A DNA stretch of 64,000 bases from Microbacterium oleivorans NBRC 103075 (GCF_001552475.1 NZ_BCRG01000005.1:62001-126000), one strand, 5' to 3'. Shown: positions 1 through 9,353, counted from the first letter of the stretch. Program-made: numbers and translations. Notes: generated from the letters alone by a model not told the origin.

Positions 1-144
1 CAGGACATCGCCGGCAAGGCGAAGGAAGCGATCGGCAAGGCCACGGACAACGACAAGCTCGTTGCCGAGGGTAAGGCCGACCAGACCAAGGCTGACGCGA
101 AGAAGGCCGGCGAGAACGTGAAGGACGCCTTCAAGAAGGACTGA
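1..144 (+). CDS. CsbD-like stress protein, 3' end only
   Basis: The window opens inside this gene; 47 codons and a TGA stop are visible. The peptide is small, charged and rich in Lys, Ala, Asp and Gly, with the spaced pattern of AGKAKEAIGKATDN followed by AEGKADQTKADAKK. That is the hallmark of the CsbD family, small general-stress proteins first known from the sigma-B regulon of Bacillus; their biochemical role is unknown. The start and promoter lie upstream of the window. A strong hairpin follows the stop. The family call is good because the repeat-like KADQ/KAK signature is distinctive, but the N-terminus cannot be checked. Confidence 0.85.
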   Translation, partial: QDIAGKAKEAIGKATDNDKLVAEGKADQTKADAKKAGENVKDAFKKD

Positions 145-181
145 CCTTCACCACTCGCGCCTCTCGGGCAGCGCGAGACAT

Positions 182-217
182 GCGGGGAGCACACGGGGGA
201 CTGTGCTCCCCGCTTTC
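182..217 (+). terminator. Rho-independent terminator after csbD-like gene
   Basis: A perfect 12-bp inverted repeat, GCGGGGAGCACA and TGTGCTCCCCGC (182-193 and 202-213), has an 8-nt loop and is followed by TTT. It lies between the csbD-like gene and the convergent efeB, so it could stop transcription from both sides. Confidence 0.8.
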
Positions 218-229
218 GCGTTTCCGCGG

Positions 230-1531
230 TCAGGTGAACAGCTCGGCCCCGACGTAGGAACCCGCCTTCGCCCCGCGCGGAATCGCCCAGACCCCCGACC
301 CGATGTGACGCACGTATTCGTTCATCAGGTCGGTCGAGAGGGCTCGCTGCAGCGTCACGAACTGGTCGGGGCTCCGCTGGTAAGACAGGAAGAACAGACC
401 TGCGTCGAGGCGCCCGAGATCGGTGTTCCCATCGACGTAGTTGTAGCCGCGGCGAAGGATCCGGATGCCGTTGTTCACGTCGGGGTGGGCGCGGTGCACG
501 TGCGAGCGGGCGTCGATCGCGAGGCCGCCGGCGGCATCCTTCTTGTCGAAGTCGGGTGCCGTCGTCTCGCTGCCACCGGACAGAGGAGCACCCTCGGACT
601 TGTCCCGGCCGATGATGCGCTGCTGCTCGGAGAGTCGTACGCGGTCCCACGTCTCGATCAGCATCGCGACCTTGCGCGCAACGAGGTACGAGCCGCCCGC
701 GAGCCAGGCCGGCTCGTCGGCGGACGCGACCCAGACGTGGTCGGCGAGAGCCTGGGTGTCGTCGGAGAGGATGTTCGCGGTGCCGTCCTTGAATCCGAAC
801 AGGTTTCGCGGTGTCGCCTGCGCAGCCGACGTCTTCGAGGTCTTGCCGAAGCCCAGCTGCGACCAGCGCAGACGCGCCCGTCCGAAGGCGATGCGGCTGA
901 GGTTGCGGATCGCGTGGATCGCGACCTGCGGGTCGTCCGCACAGGCCTGGATGCAGAGGTCGCCGCCCGACGCGGCGGGGTCGAGGTCGTCGCCGAGGAA
1001 AGCGGGGAGCTTCGCAAGCCCCGCGGGGCGGAGCGCGGCCAGCCCGTAGCGGTCGGTGCCGTCGTCCGCCGTGAAGAGGGTCGGACCGAACCCGAACGTG
1101 ACGGTCAGGCCGGATGCCGGGAGTCCCAACGCTTCACCGGTGTCATCCGGCGGCGCCTCCGGCGATCCACCGACCGCGCCCGTCGCGCTGACGTCGAGCC
1201 CCTGCGTCATCCGAGCGGCGGCGTAGCTCCAGTCCCGCAGGAGCGACTGCAGATCCTCGCGAGTGGTGCCGGCCATCATGTCGAACGCCGCGAAGTGCAG
1301 GTGGTCCTGCATGGGGGTCGTGATGCCCGCCTGGTGCGTCCCGGTGAACGGGTACACGGGTGACGCTTCCTCCGCGGCCCGAGAGCGACCGATCGCCACT
1401 CCCGCCGCCGACCCGGCTCCCGCGCCGAGGGCGAGGCCCGCCGCACCGACGCCGGCGGCGAGGCCGAACAGACCGCGCCGGCTCAGGGCCGGAGGTGCCG
1501 ATTCTTCGCGGGTGGGCTCGTCCTCCGTCAC
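230..1531 (-). CDS. efeB: EfeB: Tat-exported Dyp-type haem peroxidase of the iron uptake system
   Basis: 433 aa. The N-terminus has a twin-arginine signal (LSRRGLFGLAAGVG) followed by a long Ala/Gly hydrophobic stretch, so the protein is exported folded. The body is a Dyp-type peroxidase with the GFKDGT motif (family GxxDG, haem pocket). In EfeUOB systems the periplasmic or cell-wall peroxidase works with EfeO and the EfeU permease; proposed jobs are oxidation of ferrous iron for delivery to EfeU, or release of iron from haem. The GTG start overlaps the efeO stop as GTGA, so translation is coupled. It is the last gene of an operon controlled by the iron box at 3823-3841. Confidence 0.95.
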   Translation of the reverse strand: MTEDEPTREESAPPALSRRGLFGLAAGVGAAGLALGAGAGSAAGVAIGRSRAAEEASPVYPFTGTHQAGITTPMQDHLHFAAFDMMAGTTREDLQSLLRDWSYAAARMTQGLDVSATGAVGGSPEAPPDDTGEALGLPASGLTVTFGFGPTLFTADDGTDRYGLAALRPAGLAKLPAFLGDDLDPAASGGDLCIQACADDPQVAIHAIRNLSRIAFGRARLRWSQLGFGKTSKTSAAQATPRNLFGFKDGTANILSDDTQALADHVWVASADEPAWLAGGSYLVARKVAMLIETWDRVRLSEQQRIIGRDKSEGAPLSGGSETTAPDFDKKDAAGGLAIDARSHVHRAHPDVNNGIRILRRGYNYVDGNTDLGRLDAGLFFLSYQRSPDQFVTLQRALSTDLMNEYVRHIGSGVWAIPRGAKAGSYVGAELFT

Positions 1532-2766
1532 TGCAGGACCGTCGAGGTAAGGCGGGACAGCGGCTCAGCGAGCGCATTGATCAGGTCGGTCAACTCGCGC
1601 TTGTCGTCCTCCGTCAGCGTCCGGTACGTCACGAAGCCCTTCGTGAGCGAGCCGTGGGCAGCGAGGGCCGCGTCCAGGTCGTCGTAGCGGCGGGTGATCT
1701 CCTTCGACAGCGCCGCGCCGTCGGAGCCGGTCGCCGAGGCGAAGTCCTTCACGAGCGAGAACGCCATCTTCGAACCCTCGACGTTCGCGGCGAAGTCCGC
1801 GAGGTCGGTACCGGACCACCAGTCCTCTTCCCCCGTGATCTTGCCGGTCGCGACCTCGTCGAGCAGTGCGATGGCGCCGTTGGAGATGCCCGCGACGCCC
1901 TGCGCATCAAGAGCCTGCTGGAATGCGTCGGAGTGGACGTAATCGTTGAGCTCGCCGACGTCGGCGATGAGCTTGTCGCCGTAGGTCGCGCGCTCAGCAG
2001 GGGTCGAGGGTGCCCAGTCCTTCCACGCGGGCGTCTCGCCGTCGGCGTTCAGCGCGTCCTTCTTCGGGACCCAGAGATCCTTCTCGATGCGATGGAAGCC
2101 GGTCCAGTCGAGGCCTTCCGCCACGGCATCCACTTCGCGGTAGTCGATGCGCGGGTCGAGGTCACCGAGCGATTCCGCCACCGGCTCGATGCGCTCGTAG
2201 AACGCCCGGACCTGCGGGAACTGCGCGCGGGCGTCGTCGTCGCGTCCGGCCTCGTAGGCGGTGGTGAAGTTCTCCACAGCGGGAACGAGCTGCTCGACCT
2301 GGTCCTTGACGAATGCTGCGTACAGGTCGACGGCCTTCTGCTTCTGTTCGGCGTCGTCCCCGGTCGCAGCGACCGTCTTGCCGGTGACGCTGAAGTCGGC
2401 GCGACCCACTCCCTCACCGACCATGCCGGGCTTGCAGAGCGTCTTGTACTCGCCCGGCTGAGCCACCACGGTGAGCGTGCGCTCGGAACCGGGGGAGATG
2501 TTCTCGACCTCGCCGATGATGCGGAGCCCGTCTTCGGCGAGCAAGTAGAACTCGCTCACTTGCGAGCTCTTGTTCGACACCGCGAATGTCAGCGTCCCGC
2601 TCTTCGCGGCGGCCGCCGAGACGTCGCACGAGGTGTCCGTGGAGGTGACGGTGAGCGCATCAGCGCTGGCGACGTCGGTCTTCGCGACGCATCCGGAGAG
2701 GGCGACGATGCCGACGGCGGCGAGGGCGAGGGATGCGTGCGCACGAGCGCGGCGGGTGCGGGTCAT
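1528..2766 (-). CDS. efeO: EfeO: iron-binding lipoprotein with cupredoxin and imelysin (M75) domains
   Basis: 412 aa. A signal peptide ends in a lipobox (LSGC), so the protein is predicted to be a lipid-anchored extracytoplasmic protein. Residues about 35-130 look like the EfeO cupredoxin-type domain. The rest is an imelysin/M75 domain with the HxxE metal motif seen as GFHRIEKDLW. EfeO is thought to bind iron outside the membrane and pass it to EfeU. The ATG overlaps the efeU stop by 4 nt (ATGA), and its own stop overlaps efeB, so efeU-efeO-efeB form a tightly coupled operon. Confidence 0.95.
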   Translation of the reverse strand: MTRTRRARAHASLALAAVGIVALSGCVAKTDVASADALTVTSTDTSCDVSAAAAKSGTLTFAVSNKSSQVSEFYLLAEDGLRIIGEVENISPGSERTLTVVAQPGEYKTLCKPGMVGEGVGRADFSVTGKTVAATGDDAEQKQKAVDLYAAFVKDQVEQLVPAVENFTTAYEAGRDDDARAQFPQVRAFYERIEPVAESLGDLDPRIDYREVDAVAEGLDWTGFHRIEKDLWVPKKDALNADGETPAWKDWAPSTPAERATYGDKLIADVGELNDYVHSDAFQQALDAQGVAGISNGAIALLDEVATGKITGEEDWWSGTDLADFAANVEGSKMAFSLVKDFASATGSDGAALSKEITRRYDDLDAALAAHGSLTKGFVTYRTLTEDDKRELTDLINALAEPLSRLTSTVLQ

Positions 2767-3716
2767 GATGCTCCTTGGGGGGCGTGACGAGAGGCGAGCG
2801 TGTCAGAGGAAGCGGCCGGCTTCGGCGCGGGCTTGCGACCGACCAGACCGCGGACGAAGAACGAGCCGACGACGGCGAGGTAGAGGACCCAGGCGACCAC
2901 CTGCAGCCAGGTCATGTCGGGCATGAAGCCGACGGTCGCCTGCAGGATGGCGGCGAGTGTGCCGCCGGGCGGGATCTGCGCCGTGACGTCGAAGGCCCAG
3001 CCGAACGGGAAACCGGCCCACCCGACGCCGACGCTGCCCGTGGCGGGGTCGATCGTGGCCGATCCCGAGAAGGGGCCGGGGAGGACGCCGGCTTCCTGCA
3101 GATCGTGGAAGGCGTAGGCGAGCACGCCGGCGGCGACGATCACGAGGAATCCGCCGGTCCAGGCGAAGAAGCGGCGGAGATCGAGACGGACGACACCGCG
3201 GGCGAGCAGCCAGCCGAGGGCGACGGCGACCGCAATCCCGAGCACCGCCCCCAGGAGTCCGAGGCTCTCCTGGCCGGCGGACTGCACCATCGACCACAGG
3301 AACAGCGTCGTCTCGATCCCCTCGCGAGCCACGGACACGAAGCCGATGAACACGATTCCCCAGAAGCCGCTCATCGCGAGCGCGCGATCGACGCCGCCTT
3401 CGAGGTGGGAACGCATCGTGCGGGCAGTGCGCTGCATCCAGAAGATCATCCACGTCACCATCCCCACTGCGAGGAGGGAGAGAAGGCCGCCGATGAGCTC
3501 CTGTGCCTGGAAGGTCAGCGCGTAGGCACCGAACGTGAGGATGGCGCCGATGATGACGACCAGGGCAACGGCCAGCCCCACGCCTGCCCAGAGCTTCGGC
3601 AGGACGTCCCGACGGCCGATGCGCGTCAGGTACGCGACCAGGATGCCGACGACGAGCGCTGCCTCGAGGCCTTCGCGGAGGCCGATGAGGAAGGGAGGGA
3701 GGAGCGAGGCGAGCAC
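2763..3716 (-). CDS. efeU: EfeU: FTR1-family iron permease
   Basis: 317 aa from a GTG at 3716. Seven or so membrane segments are visible, with the two REGLE-type iron-transfer motifs of the Ftr1/EfeU family: GLREGLEAALV near the N-terminus and VAREGIETTLFL in the middle. I chose GTG 3716 because it places LASLLPPFLIGLREGLE at the very N-terminus, as in family members; an in-frame ATG at 3797 would add 27 residues that look like noise. First gene of efeUOB, with a near-consensus iron box 107 bp upstream of the chosen start. The start is the only doubtful point. Confidence 0.93.
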   Translation of the reverse strand: MLASLLPPFLIGLREGLEAALVVGILVAYLTRIGRRDVLPKLWAGVGLAVALVVIIGAILTFGAYALTFQAQELIGGLLSLLAVGMVTWMIFWMQRTARTMRSHLEGGVDRALAMSGFWGIVFIGFVSVAREGIETTLFLWSMVQSAGQESLGLLGAVLGIAVAVALGWLLARGVVRLDLRRFFAWTGGFLVIVAAGVLAYAFHDLQEAGVLPGPFSGSATIDPATGSVGVGWAGFPFGWAFDVTAQIPPGGTLAAILQATVGFMPDMTWLQVVAWVLYLAVVGSFFVRGLVGRKPAPKPAASSDTLASRHAPQGAS

Positions 3717-3822
3717 GGGTATCTCTCGGATGTTCGGGAGTGAGGCCGGTGCCCACTGCCCCGTCGCAGCCCGTCCGCGGGACCGGCTGCACGACACCGA
3801 AGTGACGAGGTGACGTGGCAGC

Positions 3823-3841
3823 TTAGGTTAGGCGAACCTCA
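3823..3841 (-). promoter_or_regulatory. IdeR/DtxR-type iron box upstream of efeUOB
   Basis: TTAGGTTAGGCGAACCTCA matches 17 of 19 positions of the DtxR/IdeR consensus (TTAGGTTAGGCTAACCTAA). It sits upstream of efeU and downstream of the regulator gene that ends at 3885. By family knowledge, the Fe2+-loaded repressor would bind here and shut the operon in iron-replete cells. Confidence 0.9.
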
Positions 3842-3884
3842 CCGCGTGAGCGTACACCCGCGACGCATGCGCCTTCAACACGGC

Positions 3885-5318
3885 TCAGGCGTGTCGATCC
3901 AGGAACGAGTACACCTCGCCGTCATCCACCCCGGGGAACATCCCGCGGGGCAGCGGCGAGAACATCTGCATGTGCACACGTGCGCTCGGCCAGGCCTTGC
4001 CCTGCCAGCGTTCGGTGAGGTCGGCGTCCGGGCGTCGGCAGCAGGCCTCGTCAGGGCAGGTCGAGCTCGCGCGCTTGTGCGTCTCGCGGCCGCGGAACCA
4101 GCGTGCGTCGTCGAACGGCACGCCGACCGTGATCGAGAACTCGCCTTCGCCGGTCGTACCGGTCTGGCTCGAGCACCAGAACGTGCCGCCGGGGGTGTCG
4201 GTGTACTGGTAATGCTCCGTCGTGCGGTTCTGTTCCGCGAACGCGGACCGCGCCGCGAACTTCCGGCACACCACTTGCCCCTCGACCGACCCCGTGACGT
4301 CCATCGGCAGTGGCAGTCCATCGTTCTCGTAGACCCGGTTGATCGCGCCCGCGCCGTCGACGCGCAGGAAGTGCAACGGGATGTCGAGGTGCTGGGTGAG
4401 GAGGTTCGTCATGCGCATGGCGGCAGCCTCATGGGTCACGCCGAACGCATCGCGGAAGTCCTCGACCGCGAGGTTCCGGTCCTTCTTCGCCTGCGTCAGG
4501 AACGCGAGCGACGCGGTCTCGGGCATGAGACAGCAGGCCGCGTAGTAGTTGATCTCGAGGCGCTGTTGGAGGAAATCGGCGTAATCGGTGGGCGGCGTGT
4601 GCCCCAGAAGGCGGTGCGCCATCGCCTGGAGCGCCATCGACCGCAGGCCGTGGCCACCGGGGATGGATGCCGGCGGCAAGTAGATGCGCCCGTTCTCGAG
4701 GTCCGTGACTGAACGCGCCGAGTGCGGGAGGTCGCTGGCGTAGATGAGCTCGAACCCGAGCTGCTCCGCCATGATGCTCACGGTCCGGTGAGTGAGTGCG
4801 CCGGTGGTGTGCCCGGCAGCCTTGAGCTTCTTCTCGGCGAGCTTCTCGATCTCGGGCAGGTAGTTGTTCTGGTCCCGCATCCGCAGTCGCAGCTCCGTGT
4901 TCGCGCGTCGTGCTTCCTCTGGTGTCGCGATCGATTCGCGCTCACGACGCTCGAGTTCGCGGTGGAGGGCGAGGATGCCCTCGATCGTCTCGTCGGACAT
5001 CGTCTTCGTGACTCGCACGGGCGGAACGCCGAGGCGGCGGAAGACGGGGCTCTGCTGCGCGCGCTCGAGGTCGAGCTCGAGCGCGGCACGCCGGTTGGGC
5101 GGCTCGTTCGAGAGCAGATCGGTGACATCGGTGCCGGTCGCCGATGCGATCGCCTGCAGCACCGAGAGCTTCGGCTCGCGTTTGCCGTTCTCGATCAGGC
5201 TGAGCTGGCTGCCGGCGATGCCGACGATCTCGCCCAACTCATCGAGCGTGTAGCCGTGCGCGGTGCGCTGGTGCCGGATGCGGTGACCGAGCGTCGAGAG
5301 CTGGAGGAGCGTCGCCAT
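3885..5318 (-). CDS. RamB/PrpR-type XRE regulator of acetate/propionate-linked metabolism
   Basis: 477 aa. The N-terminal 70 residues are an HTH_3 (XRE) domain. The middle has an ImmA/IrrE-like DUF955 region, and the C-terminal third is the short-chain acyl-CoA regulator domain (DUF2083) of RamB and PrpR. Several cysteines (AACC, VVCRKF, FWCSS, STCPDEACC) resemble those that hold an iron-sulfur cluster in mycobacterial PrpR; cluster binding here is inferred. RamB controls acetate and glyoxylate genes in Corynebacterium. The gene is divergent from pckG and shares a 110-bp intergenic region with an 18-bp perfect palindrome. The upstream -10-like TAACAT lies 7 nt before ATG, predicting a leaderless, probably autoregulated mRNA. 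Confidence 0.88.
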   Translation of the reverse strand: MATLLQLSTLGHRIRHQRTAHGYTLDELGEIVGIAGSQLSLIENGKREPKLSVLQAIASATGTDVTDLLSNEPPNRRAALELDLERAQQSPVFRRLGVPPVRVTKTMSDETIEGILALHRELERRERESIATPEEARRANTELRLRMRDQNNYLPEIEKLAEKKLKAAGHTTGALTHRTVSIMAEQLGFELIYASDLPHSARSVTDLENGRIYLPPASIPGGHGLRSMALQAMAHRLLGHTPPTDYADFLQQRLEINYYAACCLMPETASLAFLTQAKKDRNLAVEDFRDAFGVTHEAAAMRMTNLLTQHLDIPLHFLRVDGAGAINRVYENDGLPLPMDVTGSVEGQVVCRKFAARSAFAEQNRTTEHYQYTDTPGGTFWCSSQTGTTGEGEFSITVGVPFDDARWFRGRETHKRASSTCPDEACCRRPDADLTERWQGKAWPSARVHMQMFSPLPRGMFPGVDDGEVYSFLDRHA

Positions 5319-5325
5319 GATCTTG

Positions 5326-5331
5326 ATGTTA
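5326..5331 (-). promoter_or_regulatory. -10 element of leaderless promoter for the RamB-like gene
   Basis: TAACAT on the minus strand, 7 nt before the ATG at 5318, with no ribosome binding site between. Transcription should start at or within a base of the start codon. Confidence 0.6.
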
Positions 5332-5334
5332 GCG

Positions 5335-5352
5335 AAAGAATCCCGATTCTTT
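5335..5352. promoter_or_regulatory. 18-bp perfect palindrome, candidate regulator operator
   Basis: AAAGAATCCCGATTCTTT: two 8-bp perfect arms around CC. It lies just upstream of the -10 of the RamB-like gene, between its -10 and where its -35 would be, and 76 bp upstream of pckG. AT-rich arms in GC-rich DNA mark it out. The likely ligand is the RamB-like protein, but that is inference. Confidence 0.65.
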
Positions 5353-5428
5353 AGTCGACGCGAGCACGAAAAGTGATCGAGAGGGCGCGCAGAGTGGGAG
5401 AACGCCCACCCCGACCAAGGAGCGCCGA

Positions 5429-7327
5429 ATGGCCATCGCAGACCTGTTCACCCGCCCCACCCGCACCGGATCGTCCGTCGCGCCCGACACGGCCCCCGTG
5501 CTGGCCGGCATCCGTCCCGCGGCGACCGGGGACGGCATGACCGCTCTCCACGCCTGGGTCGACGAGATCGCTGCGCTGACGCAGCCCGCCCGCATCCATT
5601 GGGTCGACGGCTCGGCCGCCGAGAACGACGCGCTGCTGCGGCAGCAGGTCGACGAGGGCAAGCTCATCAAGCTCAACCCCGAATGGCGGCCGGGGTCCTA
5701 CCTCGCCCGCTCGCACCCGAGCGACGTCGCCCGCACCGAGGGGCGCACCTTCATCGCCTCCGAGCGTGAAGCGGATGCCGGGCCCACGAACAACTGGATC
5801 GCGCCCGACGAGATCCGCGCCACGATCACGCCCCTGTTCGAGGGCAGCATGCGCGGCCGGACGATGTACGTCGTGCCTTTCTCGATGGGCGCCGTCGGCG
5901 GGCCCCTCTCGCACATCGGCGTGCAGGTGACCGACAGTGCCTACGCGGTCACCTCGATCGGCATCATGACGCGCGTCGGCACGGAGGTGCTGGAGCAGAT
6001 CGCCGACGGCAAACCCTGGGTCAAGACCGTGCACTCGGTCGGCGCACCGCTGGCGCCGGGGCAGCAGGACGAGGCGTGGCCGTGCAATGACGAGAAGTAC
6101 ATCGTCCACTTCCCCGAGACCCTCGAGGTGTGGTCGTTCGGTTCCGGCTACGGCGGCAACGCGATCCTCGCCAAGAAGTGCTTCGCCCTCCGCATCGCGT
6201 CGGTCATCGGCCGCGACGAGGGCTGGCTGGCCGAGCACATGCTGCTCATCCGAGTCATCGACCCGGCGGGCAAGGCATACCACGTCGCCGCCGCGTTCCC
6301 CTCGGCCTGCGGCAAGACGAACCTCGCGATGCTCCGTCCGACCATCCCCGGCTGGCGCGTCGAGACCCTCGGCGACGACATCGCGTGGCTCCGTCCCGGC
6401 GAAGACGGTCGACTCTGGGCCATCAACCCCGAGGCCGGCTTCTTCGGGGTCGCTCCCGGCACGGGCGAGTCGACGAACGTGACCGCCGTCGACACTCTCT
6501 GGGGCAACACGATCTTCACCAACGTCGCCCTCCGTCCCGACGGCGACGTGTGGTGGGAGGGCCTCACCGACGAGGCGCCCGCCGAGCTCACCGATTGGGA
6601 GGGGAAGCCTTGGACCCCGGCATCCAATCGTCCTGCCGCCCACCCGAACTCGCGCTTCACCGTCAGCGCGGGCCAGTGCCCCCAGATCGCCTCGGATTGG
6701 GATGCGCCCGAGGGCGTTCCCCTCGACGCGATCCTCTTCGGCGGCCGCCGTGCCACCAACGTGCCGCTCGTCGTCGAGGCCACCGACTGGACCCACGGTG
6801 TTTTCATGGGCTCCAACATCTCGTCGGAGCGGACGGCCGCGGCCGAGGGGCTCGTCGGTGAACTGCGCCGTGACCCGTTCGCGATGCTGCCGTTCTGCGG
6901 CTACAACATGGCCGACTACTTCGCTCATTGGCTGAAGGTCGGGCAGAAGCTGCGCTTCGACCGTGCCCCGCGCATCTTCCAGGTCAACTGGTTCCGGAAG
7001 GGCGCCGATGGGCGCTTCCTGTGGCCCGGATTCGGTGACAACGCCCGCGTGATCGACTGGATCATCCGCCGCGTCGACGGCTCGGTCGGTGCGGTGGACA
7101 GCCCCGTGGGCCGTCTCCCCGAGACGTCCGACCTGAACCTCGCGGGGATCGACGTGCCGCAGGCGGATCTCGACGAGCTGTTCGCGGTGGACCCGGCATC
7201 CTGGCTCGCCGAGGCCGACCTCACCGAGGAGTTCTACCGGACGTTCGGCGGCAAGGTCCCGGCAGCGCTGTACGCCGAGCTCGCCGCCCTCCGCTACCGA
7301 CTGCAGCGCACGCAGCAGACGGTCTGA
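5429..7327 (+). CDS. pckG: Phosphoenolpyruvate carboxykinase (GTP)
   Basis: 632 aa, slightly longer than the usual 600-610 through a short N-terminal extension. It decarboxylates and phosphorylates oxaloacetate to PEP, the first committed step of gluconeogenesis. The P-loop [13 protein letters not shown] and the MSMG-like substrate motifs typical of the GTP-dependent class are present. AAGGAG lies 7 nt before ATG, so unlike many neighbours this gene has a leader and a good ribosome binding site. Being divergent from an acetate-responsive RamB-type regulator suggests induction when growth is on C2/C3 acids. Confidence 0.97.
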   Translation: MAIADLFTRPTRTGSSVAPDTAPVLAGIRPAATGDGMTALHAWVDEIAALTQPARIHWVDGSAAENDALLRQQVDEGKLIKLNPEWRPGSYLARSHPSDVARTEGRTFIASEREADAGPTNNWIAPDEIRATITPLFEGSMRGRTMYVVPFSMGAVGGPLSHIGVQVTDSAYAVTSIGIMTRVGTEVLEQIADGKPWVKTVHSVGAPLAPGQQDEAWPCNDEKYIVHFPETLEVWSFGSGYGGNAILAKKCFALRIASVIGRDEGWLAEHMLLIRVIDPAGKAYHVAAAFPSACGKTNLAMLRPTIPGWRVETLGDDIAWLRPGEDGRLWAINPEAGFFGVAPGTGESTNVTAVDTLWGNTIFTNVALRPDGDVWWEGLTDEAPAELTDWEGKPWTPASNRPAAHPNSRFTVSAGQCPQIASDWDAPEGVPLDAILFGGRRATNVPLVVEATDWTHGVFMGSNISSERTAAAEGLVGELRRDPFAMLPFCGYNMADYFAHWLKVGQKLRFDRAPRIFQVNWFRKGADGRFLWPGFGDNARVIDWIIRRVDGSVGAVDSPVGRLPETSDLNLAGIDVPQADLDELFAVDPASWLAEADLTEEFYRTFGGKVPAALYAELAALRYRLQRTQQTV

Positions 7328-7347
7328 CGCCCGGACGCGCCGTCGAC

Positions 7348-7396
7348 CCGACGCGAACTGCTGTTCCCGGATGCCGGGAGTCGCAGTTCGCGTCGG
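7348..7396. terminator. 14-bp perfect hairpin between convergent pckG and ABC exporter
   Basis: Arms 7348-7361 and 7383-7396 (CCGACGCGAACTGC and its reverse complement) match perfectly. Inside the loop is a second small stem, CCCGG-ATG-CCGGG. There is no U tract on either strand, so it probably acts as a bidirectional barrier or RNA 3'-end stabiliser rather than a classical terminator. Confidence 0.65.
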
Positions 7397-7424
7397 ATCG
7401 CCGTGCGTTCGGGGATGGAGGGCG

Positions 7425-9299
7425 TCAGACGAGTAACTGGCGGGCGGCGAGGTCGCGGTAGAGCGGCACGTCGCGCACCAGCTCGTCGTGCGTACCCTGT
7501 CCGACGACGCGGCCGTGGTCGAGGACGACGATGAGGTCGCTGTCGACGACGGTCGACAGCCGGTGCGCGATGACGACGAGCGTGCGACCGGCCGCGACGG
7601 CGTCGATCGCGTCGCGCATGCGCTGCTCGTTGAGTCCGTCGAGGGACGACGTCGACTCGTCGAGCAGCAGGATCGGGGGAGCGGCCAGCAGGGCGCGCGC
7701 GATCGCGAGACGCTGACGCTCGCCGCCCGACAGCATGACGCCCGCCTCTCCGACGGGAGCCTGCAGCCGCAGGGGGGAGCGTTCGAGCACCTCGGTGAGG
7801 TTCACGGCGTCGAGCACGCGCTCGCAGTCCGCGTCAGTCGCGTTCGGCGAGGCGAGGCGCAGGTTATCGGCGATCGTCCCGGCGAGGGTCGGGGCATCCT
7901 GCTCCACATACCCGAGGCGTGCGCGCAGGGACAGGCGGTCGAGCGCGCGGGCGTCGATCCCGTCGATGAGGATGGCGCCGGCGGTCGGGTCGTAGAAGCG
8001 CTCGATGAGGGCAAGGGTGGTCGACTTGCCCGCTCCCGACGGTCCGACGAGGGCGACGCGCGCTCCGCGCGGTACCTCGAACGAGACGCCGCGGAGCACG
8101 GTGGCCTCGGGCTCCGGTTCGGACTCCTCAGGGATAGGCGCGCGGGCGTCGGCGAGGGTCTTGAGCGCCTCGTCTTGTGCGCTCCGGCGTGCGCGGACGA
8201 CCGCCTCGGGGTAGGAGAAGTGCACGTCGCGGAACTCGATCGCGGCCGTCGAGGCGGAGGTGGCTGACGCAGCGGAGGCGGCGATCGCGGCATCCTCCGC
8301 CGTCTCGTCCGGCAGGTCGAGGACCTCCTGGATGCGGCCGAGCGCGCCGAGTGCCTGGTTCACCGACGTGATCGCGCCGAAGAACGAGGCGAGCGGCTGA
8401 ACGAGGAAGAAGAGGAACATCACGAAGACGACGAGCTGCGCGATCTCGATGGCGCCGGACGCGACGCGGAATCCGCCCACGCCGAGGACCACGAGGAGCG
8501 ACACCTGCAGAGCGATCCCGGCGACGGGGACGACGATCGCCGAGGCCTTCGCCACCTTGACACCCGCGTCGTAGGCCTCGCCGGCCGTCGCCGAGATGGT
8601 GTCCTGCTCGCGCGCCTCGGCGCCCGATGCGCGGATCGTGCGGATCGAGCCGATCGCCCGCTCGACGCCCGAGGCGAGGGCGCCCACCTTCTCCTGCTGC
8701 TCGAGCGTGGCCCGACGGATGCGGCCGCTCAGCACGACGACGACGGTCGCCGAGGCGCCGATCACGACGACGATCAGCAGCAGCAGGATCGGGTCGATGA
8801 TGAGCATCGCGATGATCGCGCCGACGAAGATGAGCGCGTTGCCGATCGAGTCGGCGAAGCCCTGCGTGAGGACGGCGTAAAGCAGGGTCGTGTCCGTGCC
8901 GACGCGCGACACCAGATCGCCGGTCCGTCGGGCGTCGTACTCCTGTACTGGCAGGTGCAGGAGTTTCGCGATCAGGCGGCGACGGCTCGAGTAGACGACC
9001 GCGGTGCCGGTGCGCTGCAGCAGGTAGTGCTGGAAGCCGCCGATGAGGGACGACACGACGACGAGGCCGACGAGGACCCAGACGAGGATGCCGAGGGCCT
9101 GACCCGCCTGCACGCGGCCGATGACGTCGCCGACGAGGAGCGGCTGGACGAGGGTGGCGACGGCTTCGAGCACGCTGAGGACGCCGACGACCACGAGGAC
9201 GCGCTTGTGTTCGAGGAGGAACGGGACGAGCTGACGGAGGTTGGCGCGGGGGCCGTCGTCCTTCGAGGGGCGGCGCAGACCGCGGCGAGGCGTGGACAT
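7425..9299 (-). CDS. ABC exporter half-transporter (fused membrane and ATPase domains)
   Basis: 624 aa from ATG 9299, which is preceded by GGAGGAAGATAGAGGG. A six-helix ABC transmembrane domain fills about residues 30-330. The nucleotide-binding domain follows, with Walker A (GPSGAGKST, near residue 420), signature (LSGGERQRLA), Walker B (ILLLDES) and the H-loop (IAHRLS). Such half-transporters dimerise and export drugs, lipids or peptides; the substrate cannot be told. A charged Ala/Ser/Glu-rich linker precedes the ATPase. It is divergent from the three-gene ABC-2 system, with only 54 bp between the starts. Confidence 0.9.
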   Translation of the reverse strand: MSTPRRGLRRPSKDDGPRANLRQLVPFLLEHKRVLVVVGVLSVLEAVATLVQPLLVGDVIGRVQAGQALGILVWVLVGLVVVSSLIGGFQHYLLQRTGTAVVYSSRRRLIAKLLHLPVQEYDARRTGDLVSRVGTDTTLLYAVLTQGFADSIGNALIFVGAIIAMLIIDPILLLLIVVVIGASATVVVVLSGRIRRATLEQQEKVGALASGVERAIGSIRTIRASGAEAREQDTISATAGEAYDAGVKVAKASAIVVPVAGIALQVSLLVVLGVGGFRVASGAIEIAQLVVFVMFLFFLVQPLASFFGAITSVNQALGALGRIQEVLDLPDETAEDAAIAASAASATSASTAAIEFRDVHFSYPEAVVRARRSAQDEALKTLADARAPIPEESEPEPEATVLRGVSFEVPRGARVALVGPSGAGKSTTLALIERFYDPTAGAILIDGIDARALDRLSLRARLGYVEQDAPTLAGTIADNLRLASPNATDADCERVLDAVNLTEVLERSPLRLQAPVGEAGVMLSGGERQRLAIARALLAAPPILLLDESTSSLDGLNEQRMRDAIDAVAAGRTLVVIAHRLSTVVDSDLIVVLDHGRVVGQGTHDELVRDVPLYRDLAARQLLV

Positions 9300-9341
9300 C
9301 CCTCTATCTTCCTCCGTCCTCACGATGTCCGAGCCCGTCGG

Positions 9342-9353
9342 TAGGGTGGTCCG
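9342..9353 (+). promoter_or_regulatory. Leaderless promoter (-10 TAGGGT) for the ABC-2 operon
   Basis: TAGGGT at 9342-9347, then six bases, then the GTG start at 9354. No ribosome binding site is seen, so translation should begin at the mRNA 5' end. Confidence 0.7.

Noticed and set aside
5351..6928. Long open frame (525 codons) antisense to pckG
   Set aside because: A GC-rich shadow of the pckG codon pattern. Composition is Arg/Gly/Asp/Val-rich with no recognisable domain, and it would fill the ramB/pckG control region.
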